Shown one piece after another: positions 1-8,992 of a stretch of DNA of 64,000 bases. Numbering within the stretch: the stretch's first letter is position 1; each line of letters begins with the position of its first letter. The position numbers and the translations under genes are program-made. The notes under the pieces are model-generated. The model was given only the letters and a program-made list of their open reading frames with translations, did no database searches and was not told the DNA's origin. The DNA comes from JAJPXC01 sp964517875 (GTDB lineage Bacteria; Bacteroidota; Bacteroidia; Bacteroidales; Muribaculaceae), in NCBI GenBank assembly GCA_964517875.1, contig CAZFEU010000001.1:171587-235586 (forward strand), given 5' to 3'.

Positions 1-227
1 TTGCAGGATTTGGCGCATTCACGTGGGATGGCATCTTTATCGGAGCGACGATGACCCGCAAAATGCTGATTGCCATATTCATCTCGATGGTGATATTCTT
101 CTGCCTGCTGTGGTGGCTGATGCCGTTGATAGGCAATCATGGCCTGTGGCTCGCATTCGTGGCATATTTAATAAGCCGCGGAGCAATTTCCCACATAATG
201 GGACGTAAGTTAATTCACCCTAAATAA
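1..227 (+). CDS. MATE family efflux transporter, C-terminal fragment
   Basis: This is the last ~74 codons of a multidrug/Na+ antiporter of the MATE (DinF-like) family; the window edge cuts off the rest. The open frame starts at base 3. It reads through a segment with FTWDGIFIGAT, which resembles the conserved helix near the end of DinF-type MATE proteins. Two hydrophobic helices follow (around MLIAIFISMVIFFCLLWWLM and LWLAFVAYLISRG), then a short basic tail ending HPK and a TAA stop. The family call rests only on this C-terminal piece. A methionine-started ORF in another frame over the same bases is a shadow. Confidence 0.75.
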   Translation, partial: AGFGAFTWDGIFIGATMTRKMLIAIFISMVIFFCLLWWLMPLIGNHGLWLAFVAYLISRGAISHIMGRKLIHPK

Positions 228-325
228 GTTTTTAGAAAGACAAACCGAAGTTTTTAGTTAAAACGGGAATAAAGTTAGTAAGTTATTTGTAAATTCGCGG
301 TAATATCTGCTTACAACAAAACCAT

Positions 326-1174
326 ATGAAATATATCGGAGCACACGTGTCAACCGCTAAAGGTGTGAGCGAAGCGCCTCTTAGGGCAGCAGAAATTGGA
401 GCCAAGGCGTTCGCTCTTTTCACAGGCAATCCTTCAAGATGGCAAGTTAAGCCTATATCCGACAAGGAAATAGAGGCTTTCAAAACAAATTGTGCCACCT
501 ACGGCTACGACGCATCAGTGATTCTGCCACACGACAGCTTTCTTATCAACCTCGGCTCGCCTGATGCCGAAAAGCTCATTAAGTCGCGCGCCCTCTTTAT
601 CGACGAGATGCACCGTTGTGAAAACCTTGGGCTTACGATGCTCAACTTCCACCCCGGGAGTCACCTCAACCAGATGCCAATCGACGATTGCCTCGACCTA
701 ATAGCCGAATCAATCAACTTAGCGCTGAGCGAAACTAATAGTGTAAAAGCCGTAATCGAGAACACCGCAGGGCAGGGGAGCAATCTGGGGCACACATTCG
801 AGCAAATAGCACGCATTATCGATCATGTTGACGACAAATCGCGCGTGGGTGTATGCGTAGATACCTGCCATAGCTTCACCGCCGGCTACGATATGACAAC
901 CGAGGAAGGGTACAACCGCACTTGGGAAGACTTTGAACGCATAATAGGCTTCAAATACCTAAGCGGTATGCACCTCAACGACTCAAAGCGCGAACACGGA
1001 TCACATATCGACCGTCATGAGCAGATTGGCGACGGATATCTTGGCAAGGAGTTTTTTAAACGCCTTATGCAAGACAGCAGATTTGACAACATACCGCTGA
1101 TACTGGAAACCCCCGACGACAGTAAATGGGCCGACGAGATAGCTTGGCTTTACTCTCAAACCCTCAACGGCTGA
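326..1174 (+). CDS. nfo: Endonuclease IV (AP endonuclease)
   Basis: Class II apurinic/apyrimidinic endonuclease of base-excision repair. It cuts the backbone 5' of abasic sites with a trinuclear zinc centre in a TIM barrel. At 282 aa it has the usual Nfo length. Metal-ligand motifs appear in order: NFHPGSHLN (~107-115), IENTAGQGSNLG (~144-155), CVDTCHSFTAGYD (~177-189), HLNDSKREHGSHIDRHEQIG (~217-236) and ILETP near the C-terminus. The start MKYIGAHVSTAKG matches the family N-terminus. The 98-base gap to the MATE gene shows no clear terminator. Confidence 0.97.
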   Translation: MKYIGAHVSTAKGVSEAPLRAAEIGAKAFALFTGNPSRWQVKPISDKEIEAFKTNCATYGYDASVILPHDSFLINLGSPDAEKLIKSRALFIDEMHRCENLGLTMLNFHPGSHLNQMPIDDCLDLIAESINLALSETNSVKAVIENTAGQGSNLGHTFEQIARIIDHVDDKSRVGVCVDTCHSFTAGYDMTTEEGYNRTWEDFERIIGFKYLSGMHLNDSKREHGSHIDRHEQIGDGYLGKEFFKRLMQDSRFDNIPLILETPDDSKWADEIAWLYSQTLNG

Positions 1175-1250
1175 AACCAGGACTAATAATAGCAATAACA
1201 AAAATTTATCAACCTCTTACCAAAATTTCATATCAAACCAACTCAATATC

Positions 1251-2606
1251 ATGAAAATAAAACCTGATTTAGGCTTTTGGAAATTATTTACGCTGAGCTT
1301 CGGATTCTTCGGCGTCCAGATTGCCTACGCATTGCAGAGTGCCAATATCTCGCGCATATTCGCTACACTTGGCGCAGATCCCCACCAGTTGTCATTTTTC
1401 TGGATTCTACCCCCATTGATGGGTATGGTAGTACAACCCTTGGTGGGATTCTTCTCCGATCGGACTTGGACAAAATTGGGCCGACGCTTACCTTATCTGA
1501 TTATTGGCGCTATTGTGGCAGTGGTTGTGATGTGTCTGCTACCAAATGCAGGCTCACTTGGAATCACCACCCAGATAGTGATGTGGGGCTTGTCGGGAAC
1601 AATGCTTTTCGGACTGTTCTCGCTGATGCTGCTCGACACCTCAATCAACATGGCCATGCAGCCCTTCAAGATGCTCGTGGGCGATATGGTGAATGAGAAA
1701 CAGAAAGGTCTCGCATACTCCATCCAGTCAATGCTCTGTAACGCCGGCTCGGTGGTGGGCTTTTGTGCTCCCTACATTCTTTCGTACATTGGAATAAAGA
1801 ATGTAGCCGCCGCTGGGGTTATTCCCGATTCAGTGATCTACAGCTTCTATATCGGAGCTGCCATTCTTATTCTCTGTGTGATTTTCACCACCTCGAAGGT
1901 GAAGGAGTTTACTCCAGAGGAGTATAAGATGTATAATGACGCGAGCAACAGTGCTCAGGATGGTGCCAATTCTAAAAAGAAAGTCAACATCGTTAGGCCA
2001 TTTGTCACCATCGGCCTTGTGCAATTCTTCTGCTGGGCCGCATTCCTATTCCAGTGGACCTACGCCACCGGCGCGATATCAGAGAACTGCTGGGGCACGA
2101 CCGATGCCAGCTCAGCCGGCTTCCAAGAGGCAGGCGACTGGTATGGAATCATGTCGGCAGTGATGGCCATTGCTGCGATGCTATGGGCAATGGTAATTCC
2201 GCTATTTAAGAATATAAAGGTGGCTTATATCCTCTCGCTTCTGCTTGGTGCCATTGGCTTCGCATCGTGCTTATTTGTCACAAATCAATATGTGCTTATC
2301 GTATCATTTGCGCTACAGGGTTGCACATGGGCAGCAATGCTGGCAATTCCCTTCGCGCTGTTTACCAATGCAATCGAGGGTGATCCGCGTACCGGCACAT
2401 TGCTCGGACTATTCAACTGCGTAATATGCATGCCGCAAATTATTGCAGCCATTGCTGGCGGACTGATAGTAAAGGGGTTAGGCTTATCGCAACCCACCAT
2501 GATGTTTATCGCCGGATGCTTGTTGCTGATTGGCGTATTCTGCGTGCCTTTCATCCGCACCACTCGCCGTGACGAGAAACTGATTGAACAAGAGGAACTA
2601 TTCTAA
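1251..2606 (+). CDS. MFS transporter, SLC45-like sugar symporter
   Basis: A 451-aa major facilitator with about 12 predicted transmembrane helices. It resembles the Bacteroidetes SLC45/sucrose-transporter-like family. The loop between helices 2 and 3 carries GFFSDRTWTKLGRRLPYL, the MFS signature in the form typical of SLC45/SUC proteins, and the N-terminus shows GFFGVQIAYALQSANISRIF. A hydrophilic central loop (~215-240) separates the two six-helix halves. The likely substrate is a disaccharide or oligosaccharide taken up with H+. No glycoside hydrolase lies beside it, so the substrate is not determined. Confidence 0.85.
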   Translation: MKIKPDLGFWKLFTLSFGFFGVQIAYALQSANISRIFATLGADPHQLSFFWILPPLMGMVVQPLVGFFSDRTWTKLGRRLPYLIIGAIVAVVVMCLLPNAGSLGITTQIVMWGLSGTMLFGLFSLMLLDTSINMAMQPFKMLVGDMVNEKQKGLAYSIQSMLCNAGSVVGFCAPYILSYIGIKNVAAAGVIPDSVIYSFYIGAAILILCVIFTTSKVKEFTPEEYKMYNDASNSAQDGANSKKKVNIVRPFVTIGLVQFFCWAAFLFQWTYATGAISENCWGTTDASSAGFQEAGDWYGIMSAVMAIAAMLWAMVIPLFKNIKVAYILSLLLGAIGFASCLFVTNQYVLIVSFALQGCTWAAMLAIPFALFTNAIEGDPRTGTLLGLFNCVICMPQIIAAIAGGLIVKGLGLSQPTMMFIAGCLLLIGVFCVPFIRTTRRDEKLIEQEELF

Positions 2607-2631
2607 GTACAGAAGAATCATACATTCAACA

Positions 2632-2677
2632 TGAAATTTTCCCCTGCTACAACAGCTCTTGTGGCAGGGGAATTTCA
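2632..2677. terminator. Bidirectional intrinsic terminator between MFS gene and rmuC
   Basis: A strong inverted repeat: TGAAAT..TCCCCTGC on the left and GCAGGGGAATTTCA on the right, around a loop that contains a smaller ACAA/TTGT pair. The A/T flanks give U-rich tails in both directions. It lies between two convergent genes and probably ends both transcripts. Confidence 0.8.
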
Positions 2678-2694
2678 TTAAAATGCGTTGCCGC

Positions 2695-4080
2695 CTATTC
2701 CTGCGACGAGGGGGCGTCGAGTGTTAAGTCATTGTCGTCGGCGATCAGATCCTGTGGGAGCGACTTCGATACTTTGGCACCAAGCTTTCGCATCTTTTCG
2801 GCTCGTTTCACAAGGGAGCCGCGCCCCGTTGAGAGTTTGTTAACAGCTTTGTCGTAGGCTTCACGGGTCTGGTTGATGCTCTTTTCGATACGCTGCATAT
2901 CGTCGATAAATCCCACAAGCTTATCGTACATATTCCCACCCTCGGTGGCTATGGCCTCAACGTTGGTACGCATACGATCCTGGCGCCAAAGCTGCTCCAC
3001 AAGTCTAAGGGCTGAAATAAGATGGGTAGGTGATACAATGAGCACTCGTGAGTCATATGCTTCTTGCCACAGGTGTGAGTCAAGTTGCATTGCTTGAATG
3101 TAGGCCCCTTCATTGGGTATAAACATCATCACGAAATCGGTGTGGCGTTGACCTACGAAATCCTGATAGCTCTTGCTTGCCAGCTCGGCTATGTGACGAC
3201 GTACCGAAGTCACATGATTGCGTCCTAATGTGCTGGCCATGTTTGGGTCCTGACAGTTGACAAGGTCAATATAAGCCGATAGCGACACTTTGGAGTCGAT
3301 TACCACGCATCGTCCATCGGGGTAGTAGACCACAACATCTGGACGCAGAACGTTACCCTCATCGTCGCGCAACGTATTCCCTTGCCCATCGGTGGTAACT
3401 TGCACGTCAAACTCACGTCCTTTTGTTAGACCCGACTTTTCAAGGATAGACTCAAGTATCATCTCACCCCAGTCGCCTTGTATCTTGTTATTTCCACGGA
3501 GCGCTGTGGATAGTTGACGTGCTTCCTGTCCTATGGTATTGTTAAGTTCAATGAGCTCGCGAATACGCTCTTGCAGTGAGAAACGTTCACGGGCTTCGTT
3601 ATTGTAAGTGTCGGTTACAGTCTTTTTAAACGCCTCGATATTCTCCTTGAGTGGAGATAGCATTTGTGACAGTTGAATTTGGCTCTGTTCCCGCAGGTCG
3701 CGCGAATTGGCTTGAAGTACCTGAGTTGCTATATTGCGAAACCGAATCTCATTCTCTTCCTGCATTTTGGCTTGCGCTTCCTGAGCCATAGTAAGTCGTT
3801 CTTGCAGACTACTTATTGTACGGGTATCTTCGTTGTGCTGGTTCTGTGACTGTTGGAGCTGCTCAGCGAGCAGTGACGACTGCGACTCCATTTTGCTCTG
3901 CTGTTCAGCCATTGCCTGATTCCTTGCCTCGAGTGCGGCATTTTGCCTCGACAGATTATCGCTGTTCGCAGTAAGCTCGTCAATACGGGCTTGCATTCTT
4001 GAGGAGTTACGATGGTTGCTTACTAAGGCGATTACAGCAGCTAACGAAGTGATAATGGCGATAATGAGAGGTATAATCAT
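2695..4080 (-). CDS. rmuC: DNA recombination protein RmuC
   Basis: A membrane-anchored RmuC protein of 461 aa. This family limits DNA inversions and rearrangements and has a PD-(D/E)XK nuclease-like core. An N-terminal transmembrane helix (residues ~2-20) is followed by a long Gln/Glu-rich coiled coil (~28-180). The RmuC domain follows with QGDWGEMILESILEKSGL (~200-217), DVVVYYPDGRCVVIDSKVSL and FVMMFIPNEGAYIQAM. The C-terminal tail is acidic. It is divergent from glnS; a TATCTTTG box lies upstream at 4125-4132. Confidence 0.95.
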   Translation of the reverse strand: MIIPLIIAIITSLAAVIALVSNHRNSSRMQARIDELTANSDNLSRQNAALEARNQAMAEQQSKMESQSSLLAEQLQQSQNQHNEDTRTISSLQERLTMAQEAQAKMQEENEIRFRNIATQVLQANSRDLREQSQIQLSQMLSPLKENIEAFKKTVTDTYNNEARERFSLQERIRELIELNNTIGQEARQLSTALRGNNKIQGDWGEMILESILEKSGLTKGREFDVQVTTDGQGNTLRDDEGNVLRPDVVVYYPDGRCVVIDSKVSLSAYIDLVNCQDPNMASTLGRNHVTSVRRHIAELASKSYQDFVGQRHTDFVMMFIPNEGAYIQAMQLDSHLWQEAYDSRVLIVSPTHLISALRLVEQLWRQDRMRTNVEAIATEGGNMYDKLVGFIDDMQRIEKSINQTREAYDKAVNKLSTGRGSLVKRAEKMRKLGAKVSKSLPQDLIADDNDLTLDAPSSQE

Positions 4081-4124
4081 ATGGTGGAGTAGGGGGGTGA
4101 CTGATCAATTACATTAATTTTCTA

Positions 4125-4151
4125 CAAAGATAGAAAATTTCGGTAGCCAAA
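4125..4151 (-). promoter_or_regulatory. rmuC promoter
   Basis: On the minus strand TATCTTTG (4132-4125) matches the Bacteroidetes -7 consensus TAnnTTTG. A TTTG at 4151-4148 could be the -33 element, but the 15-base spacer is short. It abuts the -33 element of the divergent glnS promoter. Confidence 0.55.
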
Positions 4152-4152
4152 G

Positions 4153-4185
4153 TTGGAAATTATTACAGAATTTGAGTTAATTTTG
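4153..4185 (+). promoter_or_regulatory. glnS promoter
   Basis: TTG at 4153-4155 and TAATTTTG at 4178-4185 match the Bacteroidetes -33/-7 pattern with a 22-base spacer. The box lies 34 bases before the glnS ATG. Confidence 0.6.
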
Positions 4186-4219
4186 CATCTTAAAAGAAAA
4201 CTAATTAATCGCACAAACA

Positions 4220-5926
4220 ATGGCCGAAAATGACATCAACACTCAAGATACTGAGTCAAAAGGATTGAATTTCGTAGAGCAAATAGTAGCTGACGATCTC
4301 GCAGCCGGTAAAAATGGTGGACGTCTTAACACACGTTTTCCCCCGGAGCCTAATGGGTACCTGCACATCGGACACGCTAAAGCCATATGCATGGACTTCG
4401 GTGTCGCCGAGAAATTTGGTGGCACTTGCAACCTTAGATTTGATGATACCAACCCGGTGAAAGAAGATGTGGAATATGTCGACTCAATCAAAGAAGACAT
4501 TCACTGGCTCGGTTTTGACTGGGGAGACCGCGAATACTACGCTTCCGACTATTTCCCCAAGTTGTATGCCTTAGCCGAGCGTATGATCAAGGAAGGGAAG
4601 GCATATGTCGACGACCAGACATCGGAAGAAATCGCCGCACAGAAAGGCACTCCCACACAACCTGGACAAAATTCGCCCTATCGCAGCCGCACTCCCGAGG
4701 AGAATCTCGACTTGTTTCACAGAATGAATGCGGGCGAATTTCCCGAAGGGTCAAGAGTGCTTCGCGCCAAGATCGACATGTCGTCCGACAATATGCACTT
4801 CCGCGATCCTATAATGTACCGCATTATCAATCATCCCCACCATCGCACCGGCACCACATGGAAAGTATATCCAATGTATGACTTCGCCCACGGCCAAAGC
4901 GACTATTTCGAAGGTGTGACCCATTCAATATGTACACTTGAGTTCGTGCCTCACCGCCCACTCTACGACCTCTTTGTAGAGGAGCTGGCTGATGAAACCT
5001 ATCGTCCACGACAGATCGAGTTCAACAGACTCAACCTCACATACACGGTGATGAGCAAGCGTAAATTGCTACAGCTTGTGAAAGAAGGATTGGTGGCAGG
5101 TTGGGACGATCCACGCATGCCTACTATCTCGGGTATGCGTCGCCGTGGCTTCACCCCTCAATCGATACGCAACTTCATAGACCGTATCGGTTACACCAAG
5201 TTTGAGGCACTTAACTCAGTAGCCCTACTTGAACACGCAGTGAGAGAAGACCTAAACCGCATATCCACACGTGTGATGGCCGTGCTCAACCCTTTGAAGC
5301 TCGTCATAACCAACTACCCAGAGGGGAAAACCGAAATGGTAGATATGGAGAACAATCCCGAGGATCCCAACGCAGGAACTCACCAGATGCCGTTTGCACG
5401 TGAAATCTATATCGAGCAAGACGACTTCATGGAGAATCCACCCAAGAAATATTTCCGACTTTTCCCCGGGGGAGAGGTACGCCTTAAGGGAGCATACATC
5501 ATCAAGTGCGAAGAAGTGGTAAAGGACGACAAGGGTAACATCGTGGAAGTACGTTGCACCTACGACCCTGATACCCGTTCAGGCCTGCCGGGAGCGGCGC
5601 GTAAAGTTAAAGGCACACTCCACTGGGTAGCAGCCAACACTGCAGTGAACGCTACAGTGCGTCTATACGACCGTCTGTTCAACGTGGAAAATCCAGGAGC
5701 TGAATCTGAGCGCGACTTCCGCGAATTGCTCAACCCCGACTCGCTAAAGGTAGTGGAGGGCGTTAAAGTTGAGCCTTTCCTGGCTGAAAACGCTGTACAG
5801 GGAGCCAAATTCCAATTCCAACGCATAGGATATTTCACCCCCGACTACGACTCAACCCCTGATCATCTCATATTCAATCGCACCATAGCCCTTAAAGATA
5901 GCTGGGAGAAAGCTCAAAAAAAGTAA
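4220..5926 (+). CDS. glnS: Glutaminyl-tRNA synthetase
   Basis: Class I aminoacyl-tRNA synthetase charging tRNA-Gln. The protein is 568 aa, slightly longer than the E. coli enzyme. The class I HIGH signature appears in RFPPEPNGYLHIGHAKAI (~40-57) and the KMSKS-like loop as VMSKRKL (~277-283). GlnRS-type motifs include YPMYDFAHGQSDYFEGVTHS and WDDPRMPTISGMRRRGFTP. The C-terminal beta-barrel anticodon-binding domain is complete. It is transcribed with the downstream TPR gene (35-base gap). Confidence 0.97.
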   Translation: MAENDINTQDTESKGLNFVEQIVADDLAAGKNGGRLNTRFPPEPNGYLHIGHAKAICMDFGVAEKFGGTCNLRFDDTNPVKEDVEYVDSIKEDIHWLGFDWGDREYYASDYFPKLYALAERMIKEGKAYVDDQTSEEIAAQKGTPTQPGQNSPYRSRTPEENLDLFHRMNAGEFPEGSRVLRAKIDMSSDNMHFRDPIMYRIINHPHHRTGTTWKVYPMYDFAHGQSDYFEGVTHSICTLEFVPHRPLYDLFVEELADETYRPRQIEFNRLNLTYTVMSKRKLLQLVKEGLVAGWDDPRMPTISGMRRRGFTPQSIRNFIDRIGYTKFEALNSVALLEHAVREDLNRISTRVMAVLNPLKLVITNYPEGKTEMVDMENNPEDPNAGTHQMPFAREIYIEQDDFMENPPKKYFRLFPGGEVRLKGAYIIKCEEVVKDDKGNIVEVRCTYDPDTRSGLPGAARKVKGTLHWVAANTAVNATVRLYDRLFNVENPGAESERDFRELLNPDSLKVVEGVKVEPFLAENAVQGAKFQFQRIGYFTPDYDSTPDHLIFNRTIALKDSWEKAQKK

Positions 5927-5961
5927 TATCCCAGCAAATATAATTCAGAAATCAACACATT

Positions 5962-7404
5962 GTGGAACGTACACGCGAGCATCTATATCAGGAATTTAAG
6001 AAAGCTGTGACTACACCCGCATCAGAAGCTCCATTCTTCGATGAGGGCGACCTTATTGACATATTCGACTTTGCCGGTGACAAAAACGACGATGTAGTAC
6101 GGACCGAGGTTATAGCCATGGCTGCCCGACTCTATCCTGATAGCGATGCTCTCAAGGTGCGTAAAGCTCTATATTACTACTTCATAGAGCAAGAGGATAT
6201 GGCCCGAGCATTACTCGAAAGTGGGCATTACCGACATCCTATGTGGGATATTCTCGCCATGCGTCTCAACCAGCCTGAAGGGGATGAACTTATCAGACAG
6301 CTTGACGATATACTGGAATCTTACCCTAAAATGGATGACGAGACACTGATACAACTCGTTGATGCCGCGAATAGCTTCGACCGACTCAATTGGGTGATTG
6401 AGCATCTTGAGCACCTCAAAACCAAGACCGACTATACACCGACACTTCTCTATGAAGTTGCGGTAATGGCATCAATGTCGGGCGACAACGACACTGTGAT
6501 CAGGCTCCTCGATGAGCTCACTTCGATTGAACCTTTCTATGCGCCCTACTGGATTATGCTTGCGAGGGCCTATGGAGAGAAAGACCAATACGATGATGCT
6601 CTCAATGCCGTTGACTATGCCCTGGCTATCGATGGCGACCTTATGGAAGCGCTGGCAGTGAAAACTCAGCTATTGCTGCTACACGATATGGATGTTTCCG
6701 AAGTTCTCACACAGATGAGGGCAAAAGCCGCTGCCGACCCCACCAACATCATGCTTGTGCGTACTCTCGCCCTTGCCGAACAGACCGTAGCTGGCTCCGA
6801 CGAGGCTATCAAAGTGTATGAGCATTATCTGGCCTTTAATCCAGTGAGCCGAGAGCTTATGCAGTCGTATCTTGAAATGGCTGAGACACCCAACAGAGAG
6901 CTAATCGACAAATTTATCAAGATGTCTGACATGCTTACCGAGGATGATGTCATGCAGATGGCTCAGTCACTGGCTTTTGATACAAAATTTGACGGTATGG
7001 TCATGCTACTCGAAGCATTCCACAACCGCGAGCCACTCACCAGCGGATTTGAAATGCTCGTAACGGCGCTATACATAAATGGGGAATACAGCAAGATTGA
7101 GCAAATGTTTGCAAAGCCCTCATCGCATGTCTACACCCCACGCTTCTCCTCAATGGTGTCGCTGATATATGCATTCTCGTTGGTAAGACTTCGTCATAAA
7201 GCAACAGCCAAGACTTTTATAACAGAGTGGATTGAGGCTAACAGCAAAGCTATATTCGCCTCACCAGGTGAGCGCGTCAGAAATACAGGCGTGCGCTACT
7301 ATATGCATACACTACTCGAAAGTCTGCCCAATCTAACAGCCGAGGAGCTGAAATCGCTTGACCCAATACTCCCTATTTCCTACAACTCACCACCTACTTT
7401 CTGA
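5962..7404 (+). CDS. Tetratricopeptide-repeat protein, function unknown
   Basis: A 480-aa, acidic, all-helical protein with TPR-like repeats, for example around YWIMLARAYGEKDQYDDALNAVDYALAIDGD (described here by its ends, ~195-225). It has no signal peptide, so it is probably cytoplasmic. The start is GTG at 5962 (VERTREHLYQEF read as Met-Glu-Arg); the first in-frame ATG is ~50 codons later and would remove clearly coding sequence. It lies between glnS and nhaA on the same strand. TPR domains bind other proteins, but the partner cannot be inferred. I do not recognise a named family. Confidence 0.75.
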   Translation: MERTREHLYQEFKKAVTTPASEAPFFDEGDLIDIFDFAGDKNDDVVRTEVIAMAARLYPDSDALKVRKALYYYFIEQEDMARALLESGHYRHPMWDILAMRLNQPEGDELIRQLDDILESYPKMDDETLIQLVDAANSFDRLNWVIEHLEHLKTKTDYTPTLLYEVAVMASMSGDNDTVIRLLDELTSIEPFYAPYWIMLARAYGEKDQYDDALNAVDYALAIDGDLMEALAVKTQLLLLHDMDVSEVLTQMRAKAAADPTNIMLVRTLALAEQTVAGSDEAIKVYEHYLAFNPVSRELMQSYLEMAETPNRELIDKFIKMSDMLTEDDVMQMAQSLAFDTKFDGMVMLLEAFHNREPLTSGFEMLVTALYINGEYSKIEQMFAKPSSHVYTPRFSSMVSLIYAFSLVRLRHKATAKTFITEWIEANSKAIFASPGERVRNTGVRYYMHTLLESLPNLTAEELKSLDPILPISYNSPPTF

Positions 7405-7453
7405 ACACCTCAGCTTGTTGCAACGTTATATCCTTGACTAATTATGAGAGATC

Positions 7454-8839
7454 ATGAAGGATGTAACTATTTCGCGACATCATCGCGTGTTCTATGCGGC
7501 GCGACAAGCGCTCCGACGTCACATTTCGGGCGGTAACCTGCTGATAGGCGGCACAGTGCTCGCCTTGATAGTGGCAAATGTGCCTGGGTTAAATACGCTC
7601 TACTCCCACTTTTGGGATCAAGAGATGTACCTGCAAGTAGGAGGTTTCAATATATTCAGCCATGGAGGGCATCCCATGACTGTGTTGCAATTTATCAACG
7701 ATGCCCTAATGGCAATATTCTTCTTTACAATAGGGCTCGAAATAAAACGTGAGGTGCTTGTGGGAGAATTGGCGTCATTCCGACAGGCGTTACTCCCTAT
7801 AATGGCCGCGATCGGTGGCATGTTGATGCCGGTGATTATCTATATGCTTCTGAGCCATGGCACAGATTACCAGGGAGGAGCCGCTATTCCCATGGCAACC
7901 GATATCGCCTTCTCACTGGGAGTGCTTGCAATGCTTGGCAAGCGCGTTCCACTATCAATCAAGATATTCCTCACCACCCTGGCCGTAGTCGATGATATAG
8001 GTGGCATTATTGTGATTGCGGCCTTCTACTCATCACATATAGATGTAATGCTGCTGGTTTATGCTGGCGTTCTACTTGCGGTGCTGGCATTTGGGGGTAA
8101 GATGAACATACAGAGTACGGCATTTTATCTCGGCATCGGAGGTGTAATATGGTTTCTCTTCCTCAACTCGGGTATTCACCCCACAATAGCCGGTGTACTT
8201 GTAGCATTCTGTGTGCCAGCGACACCGGTGTTTGCGCCCAAGAAATATATCAGAGCGATCCGACAGTCCATATCGCACTTCAGAGCCGAAGATGATGAAA
8301 CTCTTGAACGAAAATCCATACTTTCGGCCGAGCAGATGGACTGGTTGAAGCGCATCGAATCGGCATCCGACAAGGTTATCTCACCGCTGCAAGAACTTGA
8401 GGATCGACTACATCCATTGGTCAATTACATAATACTCCCTCTCTTCGCATTCGCCAACGCCGGCATATGTTTGCTTGGCATAGAACCGTCATCAATCATC
8501 CAGGGCGTATCTCTTGCCATAATACTTGGACTTATTGTGGGTAAATTCGTAGGAATACTCCTTTTCTCATGGCTTACTGTGAAATTTAAGCTGGCTCCAA
8601 TGCCCGACTATTCCAATTGGAACATGATAGCGTCAGTAGCTATGCTTGGTGGCATCGGCTTTACAGTGTCTCTGTTTATCGCCAATTTGTCGTTTGGCGG
8701 AGGTTCGGATGCCGGTAATGCCATACTTGATCAAGCCAAACTTGGTATCGTAGTTGGTTCGCTTCTGGCCGGCATAGCAGGGTATGTTTGGCTCCACTAT
8801 TCGCTACCGGCAAGGGGCAATCGCAACTCGATGGAGTAA
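7454..8839 (+). CDS. nhaA: Na+/H+ antiporter NhaA
   Basis: A 461-aa inner-membrane antiporter that exports Na+ in exchange for H+. Motifs include FFFTIGLEIKREVLVGEL (~91-108), GGAAIPMATDIAFSLGVLA with the conserved Asp of the unwound helix, and FLTTLAVVDDIGGIIVIA with the paired Asp residues of the ion site. A hydrophilic insert between residues ~265 and 320 (RAIRQSISHF to LQELEDRLHPL) is longer than in E. coli. The start at 7454 follows the TPR gene by 49 bases. Confidence 0.95.
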   Translation: MKDVTISRHHRVFYAARQALRRHISGGNLLIGGTVLALIVANVPGLNTLYSHFWDQEMYLQVGGFNIFSHGGHPMTVLQFINDALMAIFFFTIGLEIKREVLVGELASFRQALLPIMAAIGGMLMPVIIYMLLSHGTDYQGGAAIPMATDIAFSLGVLAMLGKRVPLSIKIFLTTLAVVDDIGGIIVIAAFYSSHIDVMLLVYAGVLLAVLAFGGKMNIQSTAFYLGIGGVIWFLFLNSGIHPTIAGVLVAFCVPATPVFAPKKYIRAIRQSISHFRAEDDETLERKSILSAEQMDWLKRIESASDKVISPLQELEDRLHPLVNYIILPLFAFANAGICLLGIEPSSIIQGVSLAIILGLIVGKFVGILLFSWLTVKFKLAPMPDYSNWNMIASVAMLGGIGFTVSLFIANLSFGGGSDAGNAILDQAKLGIVVGSLLAGIAGYVWLHYSLPARGNRNSME

Positions 8840-8879
8840 AATCATCGAACTAAGGCGACCTAAAATCAACCCCAAACTA

Positions 8880-8910
8880 TTGTGTGTTAAAATTATTAGA
8901 ATTACCTTTG
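8880..8910 (+). promoter_or_regulatory. tig promoter
   Basis: TTG at 8880-8882, a 20-base spacer and TACCTTTG at 8903-8910 fit the Bacteroidetes primary-sigma consensus. The box is ~83 bases before the tig start, leaving a leader of ~75 bases. Confidence 0.65.
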
Positions 8911-8992
8911 CACTATTGTTGTGGTTGCAGCAGCTTGCAGTAGCTACAGCAATCAATACGTAGAATTATACAACTGAATTAAATAACTGACA

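Noticed and set aside
2770..2800. TTTGGCACCAAGCTTTCGC as a sigma-54 site
   Set aside because: The GG-GC spacing is 12, and it lies inside rmuC on the coding side.
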